DNA of 34,862 nucleotides from positions 1 through 34,862 of the forward strand of contig PEAR01000009.1 of the NCBI GenBank assembly GCA_002753745.1, in the 5' to 3' direction. The stretch's first letter is position 1; each line of letters opens with the position of its first letter. Made by a program: the position numbers and the translations under genes. The notes below the pieces were generated by a model, which saw only the letters and a program-made list of their open reading frames with translations, was not told the origin of the DNA and did not search any database. Of this stretch, positions 31,901 through 34,862 are shown one piece after another. This DNA comes from Candidatus Omnitrophota bacterium. GTDB taxonomy: Bacteria > Omnitrophota > Gorgyraeia > Zapsychrales > Fredricksoniimonadaceae.

Positions 31901-34862
31901 GGAAGTGCCTGGATGCTTAATCTTGCAACGCCGCAGAAAGTATATAGAACTACGATTAAGGATACCAACGCAACTGACAAGTTGCTTAGTGCATTCAATT
32001 CCACCAATGTCAGCGGCAATACCAATGTTAATTTCCCCTTGATGTCCATTACATCACCGGCCGGAGGCACAACTGTAAATACCAAACCAACGATTATTGG
32101 TGCGGCAGAACCTTCCCAGTTGATCACGCTTTACGGCCTGTCCGAAGGAATATCAACGCCCGTGGCCACAACGACGACCGATACCATGGGAAACTTCAGG
32201 ATCACGCAGTTGGACTACACTGCGTCCCTGGATCCTGGCGCCAATACGATTACGCCTTATTTTGGCATTTCTGCCGGAACGCCTACTAATGTAACAATTT
32301 CAACGGCGCCCTCGACGTCACAGACGCCTGTTATTACATCTCCTGCCAGTCAAACAAGAGTATCCACGGTGCGGCCGGTTATCTCGGGTGAAGCGCCGCC
32401 AAATGATATTATCGAACTATATGCTAAAGGCAATGCCAATTCGGGCACACTTACCCTCTATGCGTCAGCGGTCGCCGACAACACCGGGCATTATTCTATC
32501 CTCCCCGCAAACTATAGTTCAGATCTTACCAAAAATAATCTATTCGTGAATGTACTAGCCAAAGAAGCCGGTGGCGGGAATGCTGTTAACAGCGATATTC
32601 TGCAGATCATCCTCACGGATCCCTACGGCATTATTTTCGACTCACGCTCAAATGAACCCGTTGAAGGGGCAGTTGTTTCTCTTTATAAGAGTAATAATTC
32701 TCTGGCCGTTCCAGGCACTGATCTTGATAGCCTGGACCAGAATCCTGTTACTGTTGGAGCTGATGGAAGCTTTACTTTTCTTGCCGCTCCGGCTTCGGGA
32801 TATTATTTTAAAGTCGATGCCATTGGGTACACTTTTCCGTCGACAATTCCAGCTTTTCCTTCCAATAGAGTGATCGATCCGGTGGCCTCGATCGGGAATG
32901 CTTTTACGGTAGGTGCCACTATTCAACACATTGATCTGCCTTTAGATAAAAACCTGATCCTTCTTGAGGTAACCAAGAAAGCCAACAAGAAACAAGTCAG
33001 GATTGGCGACATTGTTACCTATACGCTTACGATCAAGAATCCCACGAGCATCAATGCGATGGGCGTTTATCTGGATGATATTCTGCCGCCAGGATTCAAA
33101 TATCTCAAAGGGCGGATACTTTTGGATGGCGTTAACCTGCCTGATCCAACAGGGACCACAACGCTGTCCCTGCCTTTAGGTGATTTTGTCAGCAATACCA
33201 CTAAAGTCCTTCGTTATCAGATGGTTGTCGGGACTGGTGTTGAACCGGGAAAATATGTTAATACGGCCTGGGCACATTATGTTGCCGGCCGGCGGATCTC
33301 AAATTTAGGCAAAGAGTCGGTTGAAGTGATCAAAGATTCTCTTTTTGATCTTTCGACCGTGATCGGGAAAGTTTTCTGGGATATGGACGGCAACGGGCGC
33401 CAGACGCCTGAAGACACTCGAGACGCGGATTTCCTGGGGCTACCGCCGTTAAGCAATGTCCAAATCGTTTCGGAACGCGGGATCAAGATCACTTCAGATC
33501 ACAATGGTATGTTTTCTATTCCCGGAATGGAAGCTGGACGGCATTTATTCCGTCTGGATGAAAGGACCTTGCCCAAAGGGGTAAAACTCACCACGTCGAA
33601 AGGTTTTATTATTGATGTTCGCCCCGGAATCATGCAAAAAGTAAACTTTGGGGTCATTCCTATTCCCGGGAAAATGCCTCAGGTTGAAGAGGGCGGGGGA
33701 GCCCCGATCAATGTTTCGAAACAGACCGGGAAACCCCAGCCACGGCTCAATGCGGCGCTATTTAATAAAACGCTGTATGTTGATGATGGCAGACTTGTTG
33801 AACCAGCGGAATTCTATTTGTTTTGTAATTATCCGGTCTTCATCGCTACCTGGCAACTTACTATTTACGACAAAGACACCGGAGCCATGTCTGCTAATTT
33901 TACCGGTACAGGAGCCGATATAAATGTACCGATAAAATGGGATGGTAATGATCCTAAAGGCTTTTTTACGATAAGACCACGCCGGAATTACGCCTTTAAG
34001 TTCACTGTTTTCGACAATGCCGGACACAAAGATACTACTATTGAAAAGGATCTTTCAATCACCTTCGGCAAACCAGACATAGCGCCACTTGAGGATGCCG
34101 CTCTAAAAGCAATTCGACTTAAGAAAGAACGTTCGGCATGGTTTTTATCGGCTCAGAAAATTAATGCGCTGACACAACAGACCATTCCCTTTGAGGGGGC
34201 TGAGACAATCATCGTAGGCGTTTCCGATGATAAGTTAAGGACATTAAATATTAACCAGGGAGAAAAGATAGCTGCCGTTGTTGTTTTACCGCAAACCGCC
34301 AGCCAGTTGACGCCGGATAATATTATGAACGGTCAGAAGCATCCGGTTGCGGATTCGGTTGATATGATTCTTCCCAGAGGAAGTTACAATATCACAAGCA
34401 ATTCCGGGCAGGCTTCAGGCAAAAATACCGAACAGCAGCCCGGAATGTCAGCGCCGGGATATTCAACGGCGGCCGTCCCTGTATCAGTCGGTGACGATTA
34501 CCTTTTCTTTGTCGGATTGACCGATGTCACTGCCGGTTATGCCCGCAACAGTGGACATATCGAACCAATCCAGTCATCAGATAATTACAAAGACGGGTTC
34601 TATACCGAAGGGAAGACCGCTTTTACGTTGCAGGGAAAGATCAAAGGAAAATACCTTATTGATGCCAGTTTTGATTCTCAGCGTGAACAAAAGAACCTGT
34701 TAAATAAGCTTGAACCCGATGAATATTACCCAGTTTATGGTGATAATTCATCCATTGATTATTCAACCGATAACACCCAGGGAAAACTTTATCTGATGGT
34801 CCAATGGGATAAATCGACGGCCAAATGGGGGAATTACCAGGTTAACCTTAATGATACCGAGT
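13937..34862 (+). CDS. giant secreted surface protein with beta-repeat superunits, LamG domains and a DUF11/SdrD_B-like tail; 3' end outside window
   Basis: At least 6975 codons without a stop, running off the window. ATG 13937 is preceded in frame by TAG (13931-13933), so no earlier start exists; the AGG at 13932-13934 is a weak ribosome site. Residues 1-28 are a signal peptide (hydrophobic core, then G-D-A-M-A-A). Residues 29-5750 are Ser/Thr/Gly/Asn-rich beta-repeats in seven superunits, each opening with a W-x-G ... N-W module and closing with a G-x-E-I ... V-S-F ... H-W-I-F module. Three LamG-like domains (about 2945-3160, 3357-3580, 4727-4945) are inserted. Then carboxypeptidase-regulatory-like (5752-5830), Ig-like (about 6030-6200), DUF11 (6344-6470), SdrD_B-like (6474-6575) and a FlgD-Ig-like segment. 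The last 140 residues look like the start of an outer-membrane barrel (Y-Y-P-V-Y-G-D). The likely role is adhesion or contact with cells or polysaccharides. Confidence 0.93.
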   Translation, partial: MILRLLQIYILILSLFSLILFSGDAMAANLYWVGSPAGNISDPANWNSTAAGCSGAGDGSVPGAADTAFFVSDCINSATIDIDGWDPSGLFMAAGYTGAIIQSGSNALIVGSAGWIQQAGLFTGSTGTVSIAGAFTISPGATFTAGTGFVSLSGASATYASPDVAIASTTWTGGTLSIQSDLPQTLPGNETYGNLQLGAFSASSIIYTMESTIAGNWTVDADAVVELSGNVTVNGDALINGRVNTNGYNITVIGNFDIAPGGTLDTRRDTGIVDSTITVNGALHAAGTLITDPATLIDLVGSSVMTSDWTIGRLTISTGGLLTTDGYKLSLSGNLIVAGTLNAAAGSGGNTTISAAGNIDFSSGTFSGSGSVVLLNASGAATITAAGNSFNVLQVNGSGTWTVIGALTTSGDFTLTAGSFNAAGATTLDMNGSFVAQGGVFIAPSAVMSIARSLTLDNSVSWTHSNGTMVFKGKNTNSTITTGNKLFYNAHFIESGDWTLTGYPAVFHDVVLPSGTSLNLDNNSLTANGSFTVIGTLKLNGSETVTTPILSAGSTVEYTSASGNLPLKNWTYVNLKTDESGGVYTLPGSLTVTGNLIISSRVNTLGFNLTTGGNVDISSGGTLDASQSSGTTKTSLAISGYFHPAGNFISDDTTISIGAGSTTMKSNWTVHDLTIPSGVVLVTDGYSIEIIGNLNVDGTLNATNGVGGDTTIFLAGNADWTNGSFTNTNSTVILNGTGAQSITSAGISYNTLTVTNSSAAGVSFADAFNAVNFTDVTPNSILLFGNNLSYTFTGTLNLSGGSLGNEIELNTLNRGAGNFNFVLSGAQAVSFLDISHANVSGGFNINATSSINGGNNNTDGNAGDWIFDATQTTVLYWVGATSTNWSTASNWSSVTGGSNTSSVVPGNGYTAVFDNNSAANCQISAPTSVDTVHLSAGFTHTLTIADALITSGDFSMNAGTVIATTATTLDINGSLAVTAGTFTAPSAVMSIAKSLTIDAPATWNAGSGILYFDPVTIGRTITTNNKQLQQVIFDASRAVAGDVWTLQDNVTAYSISVATTLTGAKLLDNGKTVTVNSPTSADMIISSTSTIFSSTGTWIMAANGHAASNGGFTNPFNNLIVNSGLTCTLTARTQTLTKLTLGAGAELTGANVDVVFPGNDGFDQGSGATVTNGLVEVEYGTGTWTQRSLNLATAFQVRGWDANATVQMTGDWTVTGLNVYANSLGNTEADAVVLDTNAHNLNTGDLVLSNGSGNLGKVRLRSGNHLILGSIYALNGPPHGYVYFDSSTTTVRGNIDGSGLDIDMGSARINLAGNFSLNNVSSWTSGSGTLAMIGTNNAISNIYTFASNFKTINNLILNGIETGANRDTVRLVDAMSVSNSVSIHQEIIDLSTNNASLTLAGALTVDATAAFIAGTAPVTLAGTSASYKSPDITIASTTWTGGTLNIQSDLSQTLPAHETYGNLQLGAFSLSSTFTMGSTITGNWTVDADAIVELSDNLIVNGNVLVNGRVNTNGFNLTVGGNCDISSGATLDARQDTGTKKSTITITGYFHPTGVFISDDTTISIGAGSTTLTSSWTVQDLTIPAGVVLVTDGYNVNVNGNLNVDGTLNATNGAGGNTTITLAGNADWTNGIFTNTNSTVILNGTGAQSITSAGISYNTLTVTNSSAAGVSFADAFNAVNFTDVTPNSILLFGNNLSYTFTGTLNLSGGSLGNEIELNTLNRGAGNFNFVLSGAQAVSFLDISHANVSGGFNINATSSINGGNNNTDANPGDWIFGSPQTITLYWVGGTSTNWQTASNWKSYSGTPHISSVAPGVGYIAVFDTNSMNNCLISAPVSIASIQLLGGFTHTLTITSALTTSGDFSMNAGTIAASAATTLDINGTLAVTAGTFTAPSAAMSIGGSFTLNNLVSWTHSSGSVVFDSLSSSNNITTNTQALYNASFIGSGDWTITGNSTIANDVLISTGTLKAGSNILSVGRNWNSSSGTFSYGLSTVNLTGSGTVAGPANTTFFYNLTCSAAGRTTNITSTGPGIANILTLGNTGILQSASIIHLYRNFDPIINAGATITASTLEYQGASSMLLAGTASTGMLAFSPTVNNAVMTLTSDVTAGAGLGIWGDGGSGILGILDTNSHSLHVTGDLSLGASALDRYGKIYLRDGSHSVTGKLFNISASMPPANRSIIDFGSGTISIGNSLDLTRIDATAGTATIVMTGTNNGTANTYAIISDGQSIFNLYINGAESGLNKDIFRPTDVLTITNSLSVHNDLLSLATFNVPLNISGAFSVDASGSFIAGTAPVTLSGPGASYKTGNVVAASTTWTNGTLNIQSDLTQTLPSNETYGNLQLGAYSGGLAITMPVSTIQGNWTVDNDATVHLSGNVIIVGNATINGRVNTHGFDLTIAGTLDVNGMLDTTDDLAGDSSIINVAGNLDLSGASFVAANSTVRFNGTGLQTITSNSKTYYIISVTNASSSGVVFVDPFTTLNFSDTTGNSRLIFTANDEYTINGTLTLTGSLGNEIALEKSGGAPNDRFSFNVTALDQTVSYVDISNTEAIGHDIYAVNSINGGSNDVNDLSPHWVIASTANVYQWTGAFSNVWEDERNWDNGDGTPGSSGDGYPDTATKKAAFTSTPVNHAITLSTRGITLGEFESTPNFTGTITISQDLTIAITGGNNTNGRFSLNGGTLNQTAGTLTFNGSATISSDITVNNLVINGGFTTDGYRLDINGNLFVNGTLNAGSGPGGNTSINIVGNWTNAAPSVFTNTNTIVSFIGNAGLQAITSNGKSFNKVQLGTPSTGARVTAADALTITNTLTVLNGGATTLDLGGQTVTFGNNVDLTNLDALSSTGSLVIFNGTSSLISSGFGFNSIRLDGTLVVSDDLTVNGNFTVTNGSPTTLTITGRKMIVGGNLDLSNLDTFNKNGSTVLMQGVSGTAILNTNNFNLNNLILNDGLLAYYTFDETGTHSCLDGVSDACDLSGFDHHGVWGGGALASTIVPNVDFVDPDSIVLNGSSQSVNIASIIPLTNSSFTLTAWAKRGSTGVDSYIFSQGTNTSNGGLFFGFRATNVFTCGFTNNDLNSSAIYFDTDWHHWACTYDTVTKTRTLYADGVAVASDTAAANYAGSGVSRIGGSILNNSDYFNGNIDELRVYSRVLSSTEVARMAQGGQPRTSSKTITLNSSLTADGDISLLSGLLDVNNHSIAVAGSWFNRGGVLNAGTQTVTMNSSAGTKYLLTGKNPFYNLIFNNAGGSWVLNDDPVVSGAMSVSAGSLALNSQLKATNLTGNMLVNGGVFAGSGQAMIIDGNLTVSSGTFSAPATSLMINGGSFTYSGGSFVPNTGVTLMTSNKSETINAPAGTPFYDLVLNNALVAYWKFDETSAGTCAAGKDSCDSVGSSHGVMSGNFTPSSDMPSKLDFSDTRSLNFNGASKLTVTHNSSIAMSKLLSLSFWIKAASTDQTTANTRIITKNADAALSGWDIRQSGSTQRIQLTVSTSAGTNQSIISTANVLDGRWHHVAAALNRGSWSFFIDGVTDNTGTYSQGDIQGFSNASLDLTIGAGSGTYLIGKLDDVRLYNRALTLGDAQGLSEGKSLSYAGQTYTLQSALAIAHDLDIAGGTLNDSAGNYALTIGGSWLNTGGIFTAMAGTVNLSPLTGAPLIQSNTSPFYALNLNDGSHGLTFTLADTLDVNSQLHLISGTLDVGATANNPIFAAGDVIWGGTFLPQQGKVTFDGTTNLTSNGQSFYNIDLAHILNTNDALSINGNFVVIAAAGSTFNITDDTVTIAGNWDLTNLTSFPSTNSTVVFNGTTGQSVTSNAQNYNNLVVTNASNGTGQGVTFLDSWNASNFTAMTPNTCLRFQNNKLFTISGTLNLAGGGLGDEIDINTTTTNISDPKFTFSLGSETHASYLDVSNSYVTGKNIWTTGSINGGGTDADDAVPHWIFSSAHTVFVWTGAVINPIKNWEDQGNWDIGDGTPGNDGYPSTINDKALIASTGHTILLSTPLSIGELELTSKFLGSLIVSADLHLTNSGTGNGNLTSNGNGGAFTMSAGTLKVDGNFSLGQSTFTAPAGTMYLGGNFFQTSGTFIANGGTVILDGVTLFTAAVTSFNNLQLGSATQGAALTLASNMNVNGAFSVGIGGATTLVIDNYSAYFAGNVNLSNLGNFSNTNASIYFDGTSALTSAGKTLNTVYLGTGALPSTLILNDNMTVYRYLSGNSSGATTLNFNGKTLNIGGDAYLDNIASVITAGSTLQFYGGYASDMNFAHSAALGGKNYNTVTSIDADHTVNFIEPFTCVNLISTTPRSAFSFAGGEVYTIAGSLSVNGESFGNEIVLSRLNGTSPYSLNVTSADQTVSFVKIDHADAATHNILATFSTDNGGNDNADVSPHLIFADQGVARFWVASSDGTWENNANWSMSSGGSGGASYPGVGNKAVFDGGSNKNCHLTQNFSGIGIEIFSSGANTYNGNIFADGHHITLTGGNFAIPNAEVYLNAGAILTMTASGGMLTVSGGKLDATTGSIDLAGGFALSAGTFRAPSGTTNVGGNFTQTGGTFIHNSGTIAFDGDSLVTNNIDHFYNIEIGSASAGGQFTLGSPVYLEGNLSVLNGGRTALLLSGYDLTVVGNVNLTNLDSITAVNSTVHFIGSDSHLNCAGQAINSLQIGSGILGGTLTLDDSLYMTGSFSAATNSSILTATNKALYIGGNVDLNALGTFNNAGSRLVLNSIISSSIDLAGKPIPSLYVNDGLIGYWKFDETAANTCSGGVNDSCDSSGFAHDGAWTGTVSAETTFAPSVLFADPSHLNLDGSSYADIPTPTGGTNAFTISFWHYLDSAHSPVNGSVFWGSRFDGTRANRLYYSAGTYAITNASTTGSEETHLTGVTVPTDQWVHVAITYATNSMRLYINGTLSATLSTVADPVFAGTTRIGGDPAGGSLIAARLDDLRWYNRALSSAEIVRLGTGSQPQTSGGKTVTLLSNSTITGDVVINSGSLNIGTNTLNVGGQWQNNGGLFQPSGTVNLTASSGTVPLLSADQIFNNITIDDNTGSAIFLMKDIFSYQGTLTLTHGTLNTSGYGINAAGNWVMQNGIFIPSGNTVTFKGTSNVTSNGMSFYGISLGSASAGGTLKANDPLILNGPFSVYNGGPTTFDIRNTTVTFNSIVDLTNLDSFLNTSSIAIFTGTTPLISASLSWNTIELGSLVSGGTLKVNDTLTITGDLTALNGGTTRFDITGQQVYSARNWDIQNVDTFQTVGSTLTFNGSSQQDITSGSKTYETINIQNSSVNGVVFTDSWIAVNLTDVQSNSYLFFNAGSVYTVTGALNLNGHYYGDEISLNRYGGASGSRFTLDITGYDQNVSFVDIADSNISSHDVIAALSINSGNNDNGESSPHWIFTDTSATRYWTGRTNTDWNNNGNWSLTSGGTVSASYPISGNIVIFNGAGTGNCSFSTDVSVTNVTVQSGYTGTINTNNHSFSIEGTTAVFSGGTVIIGNNSTLNVSLAAGALLINGSTLNATNGTVTIAGSLTVDAGTFLAPSGTMTVSKNITLNGGTFTSNSGKLILNGTTRLSAGGHNFSAIQLGTATAGASLTLADSLTIDGDFTVMNGGATALDISNVVVTTVKNWNLSNLDSFIVPGSTLILGGLLNQNITSNALIYNNIIVSNHFPGRANFLDPFTANTFTDSTANSYLYFKEGVTFSITGLFSLNGPGPGSEINLNSMDQVNRFTFQVPGDQYVSYLKVSNSQATGGNIIAAASNNVANNDDTEAAPHWYFARYFQGIVYGPDGITPIGAGKTVAFSINGAASFTTMTSSDGTFVFNNFISAGDRLVFYLDNGAEKATTVTVGRVNDILNLALYQGQCIVRHDNTTGYTTIADLAAAHNGDSDVLYTVISGSLTVDPNALFVVSSGNTFKPGGNVTSEGGIRIKGAYTAQNAEVIRIGGDWVNSGTFTPANSDVIFESSTAVTIDGTNQFYDLTCTTPDKHLTFIAGKTQSVLHSLFVTGAADHNIDLRSSSGGSAWMLNLATPQKVYRTTIKDTNATDKLLSAFNSTNVSGNTNVNFPLMSITSPAGGTTVNTKPTIIGAAEPSQLITLYGLSEGISTPVATTTTDTMGNFRITQLDYTASLDPGANTITPYFGISAGTPTNVTISTAPSTSQTPVITSPASQTRVSTVRPVISGEAPPNDIIELYAKGNANSGTLTLYASAVADNTGHYSILPANYSSDLTKNNLFVNVLAKEAGGGNAVNSDILQIILTDPYGIIFDSRSNEPVEGAVVSLYKSNNSLAVPGTDLDSLDQNPVTVGADGSFTFLAAPASGYYFKVDAIGYTFPSTIPAFPSNRVIDPVASIGNAFTVGATIQHIDLPLDKNLILLEVTKKANKKQVRIGDIVTYTLTIKNPTSINAMGVYLDDILPPGFKYLKGRILLDGVNLPDPTGTTTLSLPLGDFVSNTTKVLRYQMVVGTGVEPGKYVNTAWAHYVAGRRISNLGKESVEVIKDSLFDLSTVIGKVFWDMDGNGRQTPEDTRDADFLGLPPLSNVQIVSERGIKITSDHNGMFSIPGMEAGRHLFRLDERTLPKGVKLTTSKGFIIDVRPGIMQKVNFGVIPIPGKMPQVEEGGGAPINVSKQTGKPQPRLNAALFNKTLYVDDGRLVEPAEFYLFCNYPVFIATWQLTIYDKDTGAMSANFTGTGADINVPIKWDGNDPKGFFTIRPRRNYAFKFTVFDNAGHKDTTIEKDLSITFGKPDIAPLEDAALKAIRLKKERSAWFLSAQKINALTQQTIPFEGAETIIVGVSDDKLRTLNINQGEKIAAVVVLPQTASQLTPDNIMNGQKHPVADSVDMILPRGSYNITSNSGQASGKNTEQQPGMSAPGYSTAAVPVSVGDDYLFFVGLTDVTAGYARNSGHIEPIQSSDNYKDGFYTEGKTAFTLQGKIKGKYLIDASFDSQREQKNLLNKLEPDEYYPVYGDNSSIDYSTDNTQGKLYLMVQWDKSTAKWGNYQVNLNDTE
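14021..16555 (+). repeat. giant protein superunit 1
   Basis: 845 codons between the W of this opening module (Y-W-V-G, TGG at 14030) and the next. Opens directly after the signal peptide with Y-W-V-G-S and P-A-N-W-N, then F-F-V. The middle holds beta-repeats including the I-A-S-T-T-W-T-G-G-T-L motif near 14430. The closing module (16110-16555) has L-G-N-E-I-E-L, V-S-F-L-D-I, S-I-N-G-G and G-D-W-I-F. Confidence 0.8.
16110..16380 (+). repeat. 271-bp direct repeat, copy 1 (no mismatch to copy 2)
   Basis: This stretch is repeated without a mismatch, by my reading, at 18834-19104, an offset of 2724 bp (908 codons, in frame). Similarity continues downstream to about 16540 with scattered, mostly third-position changes, and upstream to about 15700 at lower identity. 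It encodes most of the closing module of superunit 1. Confidence 0.9.
16556..19279 (+). repeat. giant protein superunit 2
   Basis: 908 codons. Opens with L-Y-W-V-G-A-T-S-T-N-W, A-S-N-W-S, then A-V-F-D-N. Its closing module is nearly identical to that of superunit 1 (see the 271-bp repeat). It includes a second copy of the I-A-S-T-T-W-T-G-G-T-L and Q-T-L-P motif block near 18235. Confidence 0.8.
18834..19104 (+). repeat. 271-bp direct repeat, copy 2 (no mismatch to copy 1)
   Basis: Matches 16110-16380 base for base as read. The first difference downstream is A at 19105 against C at 16381. The copy sits at the same point of superunit 2 as its partner in superunit 1. Confidence 0.9.
19280..21676 (+). 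repeat. giant protein superunit 3
   Basis: 799 codons. Opens with L-Y-W-V-G-G-T-S-T-N-W, A-S-N-W-K and A-V-F-D-T, very like superunit 2. A third copy of the A-S-T-T-W-T-N-G-T-L block lies near 20870. Closes with L-G-N-E-I-A-L, V-S-Y-V-D-I-S, S-I-N-G-G and P-H-W-V-I. Confidence 0.8.
22769..23415 (+). other. LamG-like (concanavalin-fold) domain 1 of the giant protein
   Basis: About 215 residues. Begins A-Y-Y-T-F-D-E, with a Cys pair (S-C ... A-C-D) close by. Then S-F-T-L-T-A-W-A-K, W-H-H-W-A-C-T-Y-D, L-Y-A-D-G-V, and I-D-E-L-R-V-Y-S-R-V-L-S at the end. These are the hallmark strands of the LamG_3 family, which often binds sugars or proteins. Confidence 0.9.
24004..24670 (+). other. LamG-like domain 2 of the giant protein
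   Basis: Begins V-A-Y-W-K-F-D-E, Cys pair T-C ... S-C-D. Then L-S-F-W-I-K, W-H-H-V-A-A-A-L-N, F-I-D-G-V, and L-D-D-V-R-L-Y-N-R-A-L-T. Inserted right after the repeat strand F-Y-D-L-V-L-N-N. Confidence 0.9.
25736..27076 (+). repeat. giant protein superunit 5 (short form)
   Basis: 447 codons, about half the usual size. Opens with F-V-W-T-G, Q-G-N-W-D and closes with F-G-N-E-I-V-L, V-S-F-V-K-I, D-N-G-G-N and P-H-L-I-F. A loss of the middle repeats, or an ancestral single-length unit, would explain it. Confidence 0.78.
27077..30058 (+). repeat. giant protein superunit 6, with one LamG insertion
   Basis: 994 codons, about 770 without its LamG domain. Opens with R-F-W-V-A, N-A-N-W-S, Y-P-G and A-V-F-D-G. 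Closes with Y-G-D-E-I-S-L, V-S-F-V-D-I, S-I-N-S-G-N and P-H-W-I-F. Confidence 0.8.
28115..28760 (+). other. LamG-like domain 3 of the giant protein
   Basis: Begins I-G-Y-W-K-F-D-E, Cys pair T-C ... S-C-D. Then T-I-S-F-W-H-Y, W-V-H-V-A-I-T-Y, L-Y-I-N-G-T, and L-D-D-L-R-W-Y-N-R-A-L-S-S-A-E-I. Follows the repeat strand L-Y-V-N-D-G. Confidence 0.9.
30059..31186 (+). repeat. giant protein superunit 7 (short form, last)
   Basis: About 375 codons. Opens with R-Y-W-T-G-R-T-N-T-D-W, N-G-N-W-S and V-I-F-N-G. Closes with P-G-S-E-I-N-L, V-S-Y-L-K-V-S, N-N-D-D and P-H-W-Y-F, followed at once by the first non-repeat domain (G-I-V-Y-G-P-D-G). Confidence 0.78.
31187..32620 (+). other. linker part of giant protein: carboxypeptidase-regulatory-like, beta-repeat and Ig-like domains
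   Basis: Starts with G-I-V-Y-G-P-D-G ... S-S-D-G-T-F-V-F-N-N, typical of carboxypeptidase regulatory-like folds. A short beta-repeat stretch with G-G-D-W-V-N-S-G-T-F follows. Then two Ig-like domains, each opening I-T-S-P-A ... P-x-I-x-G-x-A and using N-x-I-x-L-Y/L-I-T-L-Y, as in bacterial Big-type surface modules. Confidence 0.65.
32963..33660 (+). other. DUF11 and SdrD_B-like domains of giant protein
   Basis: V-T-K-K-A-N-K-K-Q-V-R-I-G-D-I-V-T-Y-T-L-T-I-K-N-P with D-D-I-L-P-P-G-F-K-Y is a clear DUF11 (TIGR01451-type) domain. It is followed by G-K-V-F-W-D-M-D-G-N-G-R-Q and S-D-H-N-G-M-F-S-I-P-G-M-E-A-G-R-H, an SdrD_B-like domain. The Asp/Asn loops there usually bind calcium. Confidence 0.85.
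34440..34862 (+). other. probable start of a C-terminal outer-membrane beta-barrel in the giant protein
   Basis: Alternating strands with Y-T-E-G-K-T-A-F-T-L-Q-G-K-I-K-G-K-Y-L-I, then L-E-P-D-E-Y-Y-P-V-Y-G-D-N-S-S and K-L-Y-L-M-V-Q-W-D-K-S. I recall the Y-Y-P-V-Y-G-D-S-S element after DUF11/SdrD_B-like domains in diderm outer-membrane proteins. The window ends within this part, so the barrel itself is not seen. Confidence 0.5.

Noticed and set aside
13960..34027. Many open frames of 60-180 codons on the minus strand and in other frames across the giant gene
   Set aside because: They are shadows of the repetitive, Ser/Thr/Asn/Gly-rich coding frame. They lack ribosome sites and recognisable domains, and their resemblance to each other follows the repeats.
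1..34862. CRISPR arrays, tRNA or rRNA genes
   Set aside because: No short regular repeats with unique spacers, no cloverleaf and no rRNA-like stretches were seen; the only repeats are protein-coding ones in the giant gene.

Overview
The window is about 34.9 kb with every recognised gene on the + strand, in three parts. (1) Positions 1-9624 form one very tight gene string: gaps of 14 nt or less and several 4-14 nt overlaps. It reads as a single transcript carrying a flavodoxin-fold oxidoreductase (5' end outside the window), a PilZ-Nudix fusion, exonuclease III, a secreted PEBP/YbhB-type protein, an unknown 137-aa protein, both exonuclease VII subunits, a Rieske ferredoxin, a HIT protein, and then menB-menA-menC-menE plus a DHNA-CoA thioesterase. 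The last five genes make the late part of the classical menaquinone pathway, from o-succinylbenzoate to demethylmenaquinone. menF, menD, menH and the methyltransferase are not in the window.

(2) Positions 9625-13742 hold two exported proteins, each behind its own candidate promoter. The first is an 1185-aa protein with a signal peptide and a glycogen-phosphorylase-like GT-B domain. It keeps the R..E-Y-K phosphate-site motif, but has Arg where phosphorylases carry the PLP lysine. The second is a small secreted MORN-type repeat protein, preceded by a near-consensus sigma70 promoter and followed by a clear intrinsic terminator.

(3) From 13937 to the window end (34862) runs one uninterrupted reading frame of at least 6975 codons. 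It starts with a signal peptide. Seven superunits of beta-repeat sequence follow; each opens with a tryptophan-rich module and closes with a characteristic G-x-E-I / V-S-F / H-W-I-F module. Three LamG-like (concanavalin-fold) domains are spliced into equivalent places of the repeat. Near the window end come carboxypeptidase-regulatory-like, Ig-like, DUF11 and SdrD_B-like domains, then what looks like the start of an outer-membrane beta-barrel. Inside the gene a 271-bp block is repeated without a mismatch, in frame, 2724 bp apart, so the gene is still being reshaped by duplication or conversion.

The organism is a diderm bacterium of moderate GC with menaquinone respiration. Giant surface proteins and the type of large exported protein at 9726 fit the candidate phylum Omnitrophota best, as I recall those genomes. 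This is inference, not proof. The likeliest exciting system is the surface locus 9625-34862: a secreted phosphorylase-like protein, a small MORN protein and a giant, probably outer-membrane-anchored, lectin-bearing fibre.
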